From: Rugalucina vietnamica
Lineage: Eukaryota; Mollusca; Bivalvia; Lucinida; Lucinidae
Reading direction: 5' to 3'
Length of the DNA stretch: 64,000 nucleotides
Assembly (NCBI GenBank): GCA_964017185.1
Contig: OZ024871.1
Coordinates: 26,574,488 to 26,638,487 of the forward strand
The translations under genes were made by a program, and so were the position numbers. Shown piece after piece: positions 11,744-21,072 of the stretch (position 1 is its first letter; every line of letters starts with the position of its first letter). The notes under the pieces are model-generated. The model did not search any database and was not told where the DNA came from. It was given only the letters and a program-made list of their open reading frames with translations.

Positions 11744-12183
11744 TTATTGTTTCATGTCTTGGTGTTTAAATTTTTTGTGCTGTTGGCGCCTTATGTATGT
11801 TATCATATTTTAGTTAAGTGTAGGTAACTGAGTGGCCACCTATTGGGAAATAGCTGTTCATTCGGCTTACTATATGTATTCATTGTCTTAATACCTTATT
11901 GTTAGTTTGGTTTTTTTTCCCGCCTCGGTTTTTGGAATGGGAATCTTTTTCTGATTGCGCCTTTTCCTGATCGTTGCCTACTTGTACCTTTTCATATACT
12001 ATGTCATCAAATTTTGCATAAAACATCGCAAGATCTGGATGTTTCATCTACAAAGTAAATATTTACCCACCTTCATAACAAAATATATAAACACATTTCT
12101 CAAGCCAGTGACGATTGTTCAAAAACAAGAAGTATTGTCAATTTATATCTGAAGATTGCAGGGTATATTGATATATTGTAAAT

Positions 12184-12970
12184 AGGGACACTCAAACGAA
12201 ATTTTATCAAGGCTACATTTTGCCTCTTATTGATTATGGGTCTATCACCTGGGGTAGTACATCAACTAATAATCTTGAAAGACTATCGAAACTCCAGAAG
12301 CGTGCAGCCCGCATCATACTACGAGCTGATTACACTACGCCTTCTGAGGATATGTTCCACGAACTAGGATGGCTCTCCATACGTGAGCGACTAACATATA
12401 ACAAAGCGATTTTAACATATAAAGCGTTAAACAGTTTGACACCCGAGTATATAACAACTCTCTTAAAACCTGTATCAGAAACACATGATCGCACCCTCAG
12501 ATCATCGGCAAATGGCACATTGGCGGTACCAAGGTCACGATCGTCTATGTTTGACAAATCATTCTCGTACACAGCTCCAAAGCTATGGAACTCAATACCA
12601 AATGAAGTGCGAAATTCATCTACTTTAAATGATTTTAAACGCAACCTTAAAGTATATTGTGATACAAAATTTTAACAAATTAAGGTATCTTAACTTTTAT
12701 CAACTATGTTCCAACTAGTCTCGATTTTACAAGTTTTATACGCCCTTTTATATTTTAGGTTTTTAATTACTCATATATAGCTTAGTCTCACCTTTGACTT
12801 TTGCACTTTATGTTGATTCTTAGATTTTTAATTAAATCATTTTTGTTCAACATACATATGTATATATTTGTATATATTTGTTATAAGAGGGCCACATGGT
12901 AGAATAGCAGTAAAGCTAAATGTGTTTACCCTCTCAAAATAATGTATATAAATAAATAAAATAAATAAAT
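12184..12970 (+). pseudogene. 5'-truncated LINE (ORF2 C-terminus and 3' tail)
   Basis: Reading from 12184 in the frame of 12220-12675, the translation gives TKFYQGYILPLIDYGSITWG, then LERLSKLQKRAARIIL, ELGWLSIRER and KSFSYTAPKLWNSIP. This is the typical C-terminal region of CR1/L2/Jockey-group non-LTR retrotransposon ORF2 proteins, downstream of the reverse transcriptase. The frame ends at 12675. A 3' UTR follows and terminates in (ATAA)n at about 12950-12970. There is no RT domain upstream, so this is a 5'-truncated copy. It has no equivalent in block B and so inserted after the duplication, or was lost there. Confidence 0.85.
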
Positions 12971-14318
12971 ATCACACTTGTCCTACTTTACATACAGGCA
13001 ACGAGCTTTCCATACAGAAACACCGACAACGTGTCAATGTCTTATTTTAGCGGTGTTTCTTATATTTTATGATTTATTATATGCTTCAAATTCTGTTAAT
13101 CAGCGTGATAATATTTGATTTTGAAAGCATCAATTATCTCCCATTACAACGAATAGGAAACGAATTTTAAAAAGACTTGTTGTTCTCATGAGAAGGCTAA
13201 TATGTTACAAGAGTCAACGTCAACGTCAGGTGAATATCTTTGAACTATACTTTAAATAACGACTGTTTGTAATTGCGTTCCATCACCCAACATACATATT
13301 AACATGTTATTTTGTCGCCATTGATTAGTTTTCAATATTAGTTTTATATCATGTAAATCGGATAAACACTGCCTCGAAGACATCCAGAAACAGTAAATTG
13401 TATTACAAAAATTAATTTCGATGAATTGTCCTGTTCAGATCTTGAACGCCTGATTATAAAAAAAAGTTATTCTACCATAGCTATAAATCAATAGGACAGG
13501 TTTGCTTATGATGGACCAATATTAATTTTGTAACCTCTCGAACAGTGTATGAAAAACGAATTAAATTTTCTTCAGCAGGATAAAACCAATTTATACAAAT
13601 TCAATTATAATTATATTTTTTGTTCCTGCTTTGAACGGGAGATCTTAACTTTGAATTACTAGAAGGACCACTTTTAATTGAATAGTATAGGCGTTTTGAG
13701 CGACGAAATAAACGCAAAATTCGCCGAAGTTAAATATTCGTTTCGAATATAGCCACGTTAATAAGTATAAACATATTTTGCGATAAACAGTCATAATTAG
13801 CGCTCAATTGATGTTAACATAACTCAAACATTTAAAGTTTTTTTTTTTATTTCAATCGATCATGATGTCAGAAAAAAATTGAGATGCAGGAAATTTCATT
13901 TAAGTTCAAACGTATTGACGACACCTTGAAATCAAAAGTCTGTTACAGTAATTCTCAGCAAGGAAGTAATGATAATTCAGTCTGTATGCCTTTGATAGCT
14001 GCAGGGAATATCAGTAAAAAAGTTAATTTAACTTGGTCAATAAATCTTCGTCTGCTTCTAAATCAAGACAAGATAGATAGAATTACAGACTCGCCAATGG
14101 AGCGAAGCCCTGAACCTGGAATTCTTTCAAACAATAGGCATGTATTGTCAAGTTGATAGGTCTGGTACTTTCGTAATAGCTTATTGATGTCCGGTAGGAT
14201 TACATATACAGGCGAAGTGACAAACAGTTTTGAGTTAGTACACATACGGAAACGATTTTTACTGAAACCACAGAGAGATATATGCATACCTTATTCAATT
14301 AAAGCGAGCATAAGAACC
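12971..14318. other. Anonymous duplicated sequence (block A)
   Basis: Matches 34320-35980 with moderate divergence. It contains AT-rich non-coding sequence. The 90-codon ORF at 13884 is not conserved in frame in block B. Confidence 0.6.
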
Positions 14319-14805
14319 ATTAAAAAGGATTTGTAGCGGGATCTATAAAAATTGAATTAAGTTGAATTTCAGTCAGATTCTCCAACTGACTCCCGAGTTA
14401 GCTTCCCTTGAGCTTCCAAAATATGCTTCTCTACTGTTTTATTTGGTTGCTATTTATCCGATCATTTTAAGTATGTAAGCCGCACTATTTTGGAAGAGTT
14501 ACATTTTTGACCAAAGAAACCAACGACAACACTGTAAGCTGCTCTTGAGCTTGTCGGTCTGTGTGTGTACATTGGTGTCCGTAAGTCAGGTCTGAAGACT
14601 TGGCCCCTAGGACGTAACATATTAGGCACAGCATAGTCTTCGGCCTTTCCACAGTAGATACTTTCAATAGCCTGTCATGAAAAGCTGCCATGACACCCCA
14701 GTTGTCAATGGCTATCAACAATAACAATTCTCTGCGTTAAAGTAGTAAAAGAATGTCTTCCCTCTATACACTACTTGGATGTCCAGGGAAGAAGTGATCA
14801 TATTT
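14319..14805. other. Anonymous sequence left of the LTR element
   Basis: No feature recognised. The minus-strand ORF 14727-14485 has no recognisable motif. Confidence 0.5.
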
Positions 14806-14810
14806 CTCCG
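14806..14810. repeat. Target site duplication (left), ctccg
   Basis: The 5 bases before the left LTR are identical to the 5 bases after the right LTR (21068-21072). Five-bp duplications are usual for Ty3/Gypsy integration. Confidence 0.95.
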
Positions 14811-16403
14811 TGTCACGTGCAGGTTATGGGAAACAAATATATAAATCTGATTCAAGGGTATGTAAATTAAACTTCAAGTTCTCTGTACAGTTTTGATTTA
14901 ATGTTTAAGCAAAATAAGTAAGTTAACCAGCCAAGCTTATTCTTAAACACTATGATAATCAAAACCCATCTCACGGTGACCTACTTAAGAGTATTCAACA
15001 TCTATAATTTAGCTCAGAAATATAACAATGACTTATGTACCAACTGATTTATCACCTCTCTATGCTAATTTATGTGTACTGCTACAATTCATATACCACT
15101 AAGACACCACTAAGACACCACTAAGATAATATTGCATATTCTGATTATAATGCCCTATAATCCATGCAATTACCACAAAGACCACCAAGCATCACATAGA
15201 AAATTATTCTGTTATTATATGAATATAAATACACATCTTATTGGCATAGAATCAAAGTTCAGTTTAGATTCAGTCAATGTTCATCCAATTGTTCAAACTT
15301 GATCAATCTGCACCATCTAATAATAAAATCTGCTAAAGCACTCATTTAAGTCAATTAACAAATAGTCGCTATCTCTTCCCATTATTACTATTTACTGATT
15401 TCTCATTCAGTTTCTGAAAATATCAAAATCCCGTAATATTGGTCTAAACTACTTGTTTGTTGTGTAAACCGTCTCTGTTTCTGTTATACACGCGATATCA
15501 GAATCTCCGCAGTATCGAAATGTTTTCATAAAATCCGTAAATCTTATATAGTGTCCTATCACAGTCAATTCTACTCAATTTCAAAAGTCAACCATTGAAC
15601 TATCCATAATTCGCGGCGGCTGTACTGTATACCACTGGTGAACTAGAAGTGTCCTATCACAGTTTATAACTATATGAATATAACATATTCACGGGCCATC
15701 ATAACTTATGAATCTATCATTTGATTTGTGAATAATACGATATCTATCATTTCATAACGATTCTCCAGAATAGTCCCAAATAACCAATCATCAGTTCTAT
15801 TTCAGATGCTGCACTTCTATTGGACTGCATCACACGTCAGTTGCCATAAATATGTTGAACCAATCTGGTAAGAGGCCACCTATAATAAAAGGTTGCCTTG
15901 TAAATATTTTTGAAACTGCTATACAAAAATGGAAATTCCAAATTTGCAAATTAAAATCAAATATCAGAATATTTCCAGAAAGAGCAGCAAATGAAATGAA
16001 ATATATTGGTACTTACAGCTTCTCTGTCAAACTTTATTCCATAAAATATATTTCCCATGAATTCAACACATCCTTATAGCTTTGTTACAAAGTCCTTTCT
16101 GAACAATTTAACTGTACAAGACAAACTGAACTCACTAATAAAAATAATTGTTAGATCCTTTGGAAGCAGTAAAATACAAAGCAAGAAGATGGGCCATATT
16201 GTACAATTTCGGGTAATGAACCTTCATCATTCTTCATCATCTAAGCCTTTCAGCAACAAAAAATGTTCACACTTTGCCTAATACCATTGTCACAGTTGAA
16301 TAACTGCTATTACCATATTTCACCTATACTGTAAGTACAGCAATACCGTAAACTATCTACAAAAATCAATAAAATAAAAAATGTCAAGATCCCAATCGTG
16401 ACA
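14811..16403 (-). repeat. Left LTR (3' LTR of the minus-strand element)
   Basis: 1593 bp, TGTCACGTGC...ATCGTGACA on the plus strand. It contains three tandem CACTAAGACAC-like units near 15097-15128. It has 106 bases (16139-16244) that are missing from the right LTR. The 75-codon ORF at 15852 also occurs in the right LTR, but its start and composition give no support for coding. Confidence 0.95.
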
Positions 16404-16491
16404 TATCCCAATACTCAGTTTAAAATGAGAATTCATTTTTCTATTGTTTGCCTATATATATAAACAATATTTCCCTTGAAAGCTGTGACCT

Positions 16492-19389
16492 CTAATTGAT
16501 TCTACTTAAGAAATCCGCACCTGCATTCTCACTTCCTTTAATGCTTACAACATTCATTTTGAAAGGTTGAAGTGCAAGGGCCCATCTCATCAACCGCGCA
16601 TTTGCACATTTAGCTTTGTTAAGATAAACAAGTGGCTCATGATCAGTCTCTAGTGTGAATGGTTTGCCATAAAGATAACTCTGAAACTTCTGAACTGCCC
16701 AAATGACAGCCAGACACTCTTTCTCAATAACTGAATAGGATTTTTCCCTCTCTGACAACTTCTTACTTGCATAATACACAGGAAATTTGTGACCTTCATA
16801 ATCTTGTAACAAGACTGCTCCTATACCTGTTTCAGAGGCATCTGTCCTGACTATGAATTCTTTTTCAAAATCTGGCAAGCAAAGAATAGGAGATTTACCT
16901 AAAACCTGAATTAGGCTCTGGAATGCTTTTTCATGTTCTGGTTCCCACCTTACCTTCATTGGTTTACCTTTCTTGGTGAGATCTGTGAGCGGTGCTGATA
17001 CAGCACTAAAATTTGGAATAAACTTTCTATAGTATCCAATAAGACCAATAAATGATCTAACCTGCTTTTTCGTTCGGGGTCTACGACATGACTGAATACT
17101 CAATATTTTCTCAGGATTTGGCATAACCTTTCCATCTCTCACAGCTATCACACATTTTGTGGGTCTTGCTGTCAATTTTGCATTTTTCAACCTTTCCAAG
17201 AGTTGACACAACACTTTTAAATGATCTGACCAGGTTTCTGTATGAACTAAGATATCATCTACAAAATTGTCAGTTTCATCCAAACCTCTCAGTAAGCAGC
17301 GCATCATACGGCAAAAGGTAGCTCCAGCATTTACCAATCCAAATGGCATCTTCTTAAATAAGTATAAACCTTCTGATGTAATAAATGCAGTTAAATGCCT
17401 ACTTGACTCTTTCACTTTTATCTGCCAGTATCCTTTTGAGAGGTCGATCTTAGTAAAATACTTACTTTTTGACAGCCTTGAGAAAAGTTCATCTGGATTA
17501 CCGACAGGTTCTGCATCAAATACTGTGATCTGATTAAGCTTGCGAAAATCGCAACAAAATCTGTTTGTACCATCTGGTTTCTTTACAATCACTACAGGTG
17601 ATGCATATGAAGGGGTGCATGGTTCAATGATATCCAACCTGAGCATAGTTTCAATTTCAGACTTAATATCATTCCGTAATGCATATGGTACAGGGTATGG
17701 CCGCGACCTAACAGGATGGAGAGAAGTTAGAACAATTTCATGTTCTACAATGTCAGTGGTTCCAGGAATATCAGTAAAAACCTCTGTAAAACTACTGAGT
17801 AAAGCTCTCACCTCAGTTGTTTGACTTTCATTCAAATCTCTATTAACTTTGATATCTTGAATGTTCTCTTTGGACTCAACTGTTGGAAATCTCAGACTTA
17901 CACTATGTTGATTTAAAAAATGTGTGTAGTCAGCATCTATTTGTCCCTCTTCTTCTTCAGACTCAATGACAGATATACATGACATAGAAATTGCGTCAGA
18001 TTCACCTGTCTCTGCCTCTTCTGCTTCTCGTCTAAAGTATTTCTTCAGCATGTTACCATGGTAAGTTTTTACTTTACCTTTTACCATCACCCTATAATCA
18101 CAGGCATTAAGTTTTTCAACAACTTTGAATGGCCCCTTCCACTGCATTATAAGCTTATTCAAATCATTTGGAAGTAGTAACAGAACTTCATCTCCTACCT
18201 TAAAGTGTCTGTCTTTGCTCCTTGAATCTGCATATGCTTTATACCTATCTCTGTTTTTCTCCAATTCATTTCTCACAATTTCACAAGTAGACTCCAACCT
18301 TTCTCGTAAATCTACTACATACTGATACACTGTTTTTATCTCTTCATTCTCTATCTCTTTGGTCCACAACTCCTTAAGAATAGTTAGAGGTCCTCTTACC
18401 TGACGGCCATACAACAAATGAAATGGCGAAAACCCAGTACTTTCTTGTACAGACTCACGGTATGCAAATAGTAATGCAGGTATAAAACGGTTCCATTGTC
18501 TTGGTTTCTCCTCACACACTCTTCTGAGCATGGTTTTCAAAGTACCGTTAAACCGCTCTACTAATCCGTTGCAAGCCGGATGATATGGAGTTGTTTGAAG
18601 GTGTTTTATAGTTAACAATCTTTCAATTTCTGTCATTAAATCTGCGGTAAACTGCTTACCTTGGTCCGTCAATATCTCCCTTGGAATGCCTACTCGGCAA
18701 TATATTTCAACAAGAGCCTCGGCAACTGTTTCTGTGTCAATCTTTTTCAATGCTATTGCTTCAGGGTACCTAGTTGCGTAGTCTACTAGAGTCAACACAA
18801 ACCTATGCCCATCATCGGATGGTGGATGAATGGGTCCTATGATATCAACGGCAACTCTCATGAACGGTGTATCTATGATTGGCATCTTACCTAATGGAAG
18901 AGAACTTACTCTGCCCTTTGCTACAGTCTTTTGACACACATCACATGATCTGCAAAACTGCTTAATGTCCTTTTCTAGACAAGGCCACCAGAAACTGCAT
19001 AAGACTTTTTCCCTTGTTTTTCTAACACCCAGATGACCTGATAAAAGAGTTGCGTGTGCTAGATTTAATACCACTTTTCTCTGACTCTTAGGTACTATCA
19101 ACTGTTTAACAGTACTGGCATCCTCTCCCTTGGCTTGATACACTCTATACAATAAACCATTTTCTTTCACATACCAACTTTTAGCGCCTGCTTTTGTGGA
19201 TAAAATTTCGCCACTGGCAGCTTTCAGTTTACATTTTTCTAAACTAACATCATGTAACTGACCTTCAGCTATGTCTGCTTTTGAAAATTCTTGAATAGCA
19301 TTAGGTACTTGCAGAGGATTTTTCTTACCTTTCCTAAGACGCTGGGCTCTAGTTTCAACACTAAGAACGTCAGCCTCCTGTCTCTTCAC
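16492..19389 (-). CDS. pol: Pol polyprotein: integrase, reverse transcriptase, RNase H
   Basis: 965 codons, open throughout. Integrase comes first: zinc-binding HHCC (H112, H119, C149, C152), then the catalytic core with D182, D242 and E278 at exact D-x35-E spacing, and a GPY/F-like module at about 415-451 (QWKGPFKVVE). Reverse transcriptase follows at about 530-800, with IDLSKGYWQI (D649) and catalytic FVDD (709-712). RNase H is at about 840-965, with D850, E891, D916 and D959 (GSENAGADFLSR). After KCVIAV (745-750) the usual FLGH-containing segment is missing and the chain goes directly to RDGKVMPNPEKI, an in-frame loss of about a dozen residues. The reading frame opens at a GTG with a stop two codons upstream and no nearby ATG; it overlaps the gag remnant in another frame by 20 bases, so translation would need a frameshift or fusion. 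No protease domain is present. The order INT-RT-RH matches Gmr1-like elements. Confidence 0.95.
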   Translation of the reverse strand: MKRQEADVLSVETRAQRLRKGKKNPLQVPNAIQEFSKADIAEGQLHDVSLEKCKLKAASGEILSTKAGAKSWYVKENGLLYRVYQAKGEDASTVKQLIVPKSQRKVVLNLAHATLLSGHLGVRKTREKVLCSFWWPCLEKDIKQFCRSCDVCQKTVAKGRVSSLPLGKMPIIDTPFMRVAVDIIGPIHPPSDDGHRFVLTLVDYATRYPEAIALKKIDTETVAEALVEIYCRVGIPREILTDQGKQFTADLMTEIERLLTIKHLQTTPYHPACNGLVERFNGTLKTMLRRVCEEKPRQWNRFIPALLFAYRESVQESTGFSPFHLLYGRQVRGPLTILKELWTKEIENEEIKTVYQYVVDLRERLESTCEIVRNELEKNRDRYKAYADSRSKDRHFKVGDEVLLLLPNDLNKLIMQWKGPFKVVEKLNACDYRVMVKGKVKTYHGNMLKKYFRREAEEAETGESDAISMSCISVIESEEEEGQIDADYTHFLNQHSVSLRFPTVESKENIQDIKVNRDLNESQTTEVRALLSSFTEVFTDIPGTTDIVEHEIVLTSLHPVRSRPYPVPYALRNDIKSEIETMLRLDIIEPCTPSYASPVVIVKKPDGTNRFCCDFRKLNQITVFDAEPVGNPDELFSRLSKSKYFTKIDLSKGYWQIKVKESSRHLTAFITSEGLYLFKKMPFGLVNAGATFCRMMRCLLRGLDETDNFVDDILVHTETWSDHLKVLCQLLERLKNAKLTARPTKCVIAVRDGKVMPNPEKILSIQSCRRPRTKKQVRSFIGLIGYYRKFIPNFSAVSAPLTDLTKKGKPMKVRWEPEHEKAFQSLIQVLGKSPILCLPDFEKEFIVRTDASETGIGAVLLQDYEGHKFPVYYASKKLSEREKSYSVIEKECLAVIWAVQKFQSYLYGKPFTLETDHEPLVYLNKAKCANARLMRWALALQPFKMNVVSIKGSENAGADFLSRIN

Positions 19390-19513
19390 GAGCTATTCTT
19401 TTTTCCTCATTCTCTTTCTCAACATTCTCTCTTTCTTTTATAAAATCAAGTAAAACAGAGCCCTCTAACCCCATATCCTTCCCAATTTCCATTAACTTTG
19501 TCAGAGCATCCAT
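19370..19513 (-). pseudogene. gag: Gag N-terminal remnant (47 codons)
   Basis: An ATG at 19513-19511 opens a 47-codon frame beginning MDALTKLMEIGKDMGLEG, followed by a charged helix-forming stretch (KERENVEKENEEKR) and a TGA at 19372-19370. This resembles the start of Gag in related invertebrate Gypsy elements, where the acidic/basic coiled segment leads into capsid. Capsid, zinc knuckle and protease are all absent. The frame runs straight into the start of pol in a different phase, consistent with one large internal deletion joining gag to the linker before integrase. The comparison is from memory of the family and should be tested by search. Confidence 0.6.
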
Positions 19514-19560
19514 GTTTCAAAAATAATATATAAACCTGAAGCAAATACAACCCTAATCAG

Positions 19561-19578
19561 ATCCTGCCGGGATCGCCA
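19561..19578 (-). promoter_or_regulatory. Primer binding site
   Basis: Two bases inside the 5' LTR, the minus strand reads TGGCGATCCCGGCAGGAT. It begins with TGG, as expected for pairing to a tRNA CCA end. The implied tRNA 3' end is ...GATCGCCA. A G discriminator followed by CCA fits some arginine tRNAs, but the isotype is a guess. Confidence 0.75.
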
Positions 19579-19580
19579 TT

Positions 19581-21067
19581 TGTCACGTGCAGGTTATGGG
19601 AAACAAATATATAAATCTGATTCAAGGGTATGTAAATTAAACTTCAAGTTCTCTGTACAGTTTTGATTTAATGTTTAAGCAAAATAAGTAAGTTAACCAG
19701 CCAAGCTTATTCTTAAACACTATGATAATCAAAACCCATCTCACGGTGACCTACTTAAGACTATTCAACATCTATAACTTAGCTCAGAAATATAACAATG
19801 ACTTATGTACCAACTGATTTATCACCTCTCTATGCTAATTTATGTGTACTGCTACAATTCATATACCACTAAGACACCACTAAGACACCACTAAGATAAT
19901 ATTGCATATTCTGATTATAATGCCCTATAATCCATGCAACTACCACAAAGACCACCAAGCATCACATAGAAAATTATTCTGTTATTATATGAATATAAAT
20001 ACACATCTTATTGGCATAGAATCAAAGTTCAGTTTAGATTCAGTCAATGTTCATCCAATTGTTCAAACTTGATCAATCTGCACCATCTAATAATAAAATC
20101 TGCTAAAGCACTCATTTAAGTCAATTAACAAATAGTCGCTATCTCTTCCCATTATTACTATTTACTGATTTCTCATTCAGTTTCTGAAAATATCAAAATC
20201 CCGTAATATTGGTCTAAACTACTTGTTTGTTGTGTAAACCGTCTCTGTTTCTGTTATACACGCGATATCAGAATCTCCGCAGTATCGAAATGTTTTCATA
20301 AAATCCGTAAATCTTATATAGTGTCCTATCACAGTCAATTCTACTCAATTTCAAAAGTCAACCATTGAACTATCCATAATTCGCGGCGGCTGTACTGTAT
20401 ACCACTGGTGAACTAGAAGTGTCCTATCACAGTTTATAACTATATGAATATAACATATTCACGGGCCATCATAACTTATGAATCTATCATTTGATTTGTG
20501 AATAATACGATATCTATCATTTCATAACGATTCTCCAGAATAGTCCCAAATAACCAATCATCAGTTCTATTTCAGATGCTGCACTTCTATTGGACTGCAT
20601 CACACGTCAGTTAACATAAATATGTTGAACCAATCTGGTAAGAGGCCACCTATAATAAAAGGTTGCCTTGTAAATATTTTTGAAACTGCTATACAAAAAT
20701 GGAAATTCCAAATTTGCAAATTAAAATCAAATATCAGAATATTTCCAGAAAGAGCAGCAAATGAAATGAAATATATTGGTACTTACAGCTTCTCTGTCAA
20801 ACTTTATTCCATAAAATATATTTCCCATGAATTCAACACATCCTTATAGCTTTGTTACAAAGTCCTTTCTGAACAATTTAACTGTACCAGACAAACTGAA
20901 CTCACTAAGCCTTTCAGCAACAAAAAATGTTCACACTTTGCCTAATACCATTGTCACAGTTGAATAACTGCTATTACCATATTTCACCTATACTGTAAGT
21001 ACAGCAATACCGTAAACTATCTACAAAAATCAATAAAATAAAAAATGTCAAGATCCCAATCGTGACA
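19581..21067 (-). repeat. Right LTR (5' LTR of the minus-strand element)
   Basis: 1487 bp and nearly identical to the left LTR. The mismatches I see are one at 19770, one near 19778, one near 19940, two at about 20613, and one at about 20888. It lacks the 106 bases present in the left LTR; the junction is at 20905-20908 (ctaa), the same four bases that bound the extra segment in the other LTR. Confidence 0.95.
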
Positions 21068-21072
21068 CTCCG
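21068..21072. repeat. Target site duplication (right), ctccg
   Basis: Matches 14806-14810 exactly. Confidence 0.95.

Larger units (their letters stand above)
9735..11992 (+). pseudogene. Penelope-like retroelement, broken reverse transcriptase plus 3' UTR
   Basis: The plus strand encodes a reverse transcriptase of the Penelope-like type. Segments in order are: a WLPKLHK-type motif near 9770; an SLSTYDFSTLYTTLPH motif at about 10001-10059; and, after an interruption, CQNVCDALSYLLDNIY and GIPMGTNCAPLVAD (10480-10605). The catalytic RYLDDLLN lies in the long frame 10636-11397, followed by PFLDLHLSIANGFV and a basic C-terminal region ending ...VGRASDSMMAPT. The gene is dead: an inverted fragment of its own 3' UTR interrupts it at 10141-10432, and a net 2-base loss near 10633 shifts the frame just before the catalytic segment. 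No GIY-YIG endonuclease was seen. The 3' UTR (11398-11992) recurs in many 5'-truncated copies in this window. Assignment to Penelope-like elements rests on the PKLHK motif and overall motif order; another related RT class is possible. Confidence 0.8.
1..14318 (+). repeat. Segmental duplication block A (paired with 26791-35986)
   Basis: Sequence from base 1 matches 26791 onward in direct orientation, and similarity can be followed in pieces to about 14318 (versus about 35986). Anchors seen in both copies include the twin hairpin elements (164-750 / 26954-27545), 841-1320 / 27650-28117, the 455-bp repeats, 3690-4690 / 31300-32465, 9396-9690 / 33510-34130, and 13040-14310 / 34320-35980. In 855-1100 only a handful of differences per 280 bases are visible by eye. 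The block is cut by the window start, so its true left end is unknown. The two copies differ mainly by mobile-element insertions. Confidence 0.85.
14811..21067 (-). mobile_element. Ty3/Gypsy-type LTR retrotransposon with INT-RT-RH order (Gmr1-like)
   Basis: A complete insertion of 6257 bp flanked by the 5-bp repeat ctccg. Both LTRs begin TGTCA and end TGACA. Between them lie a primer binding site, a 47-codon gag remnant and a pol frame with integrase before reverse transcriptase and RNase H. In most Ty3/Gypsy elements integrase is last; the inverted order is known from the Gmr1 group. The LTRs differ by about six substitutions over about 1487 aligned bases (by eye, about 0.4 percent) plus one 106-base indel, so the insertion is young. 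There is no capsid, nucleocapsid, protease or envelope, so it must have been moved by proteins from another element. Confidence 0.95.

Noticed and set aside
15852-16079. 75-codon ORF present identically in both LTRs (also 20622-20849)
   Set aside because: Identity follows from LTR duplication; no motif, and it lies antisense to the element.
16404-16440. Polypurine tract of the LTR element
   Set aside because: The expected position reads GAGTATTGGGATAT on the minus strand, which is only weakly purine-rich; not confident enough to annotate.
17267-18325. Plus-strand ORFs of 66-94 codons inside the pol region
   Set aside because: Antisense shadows of the well supported pol frame.
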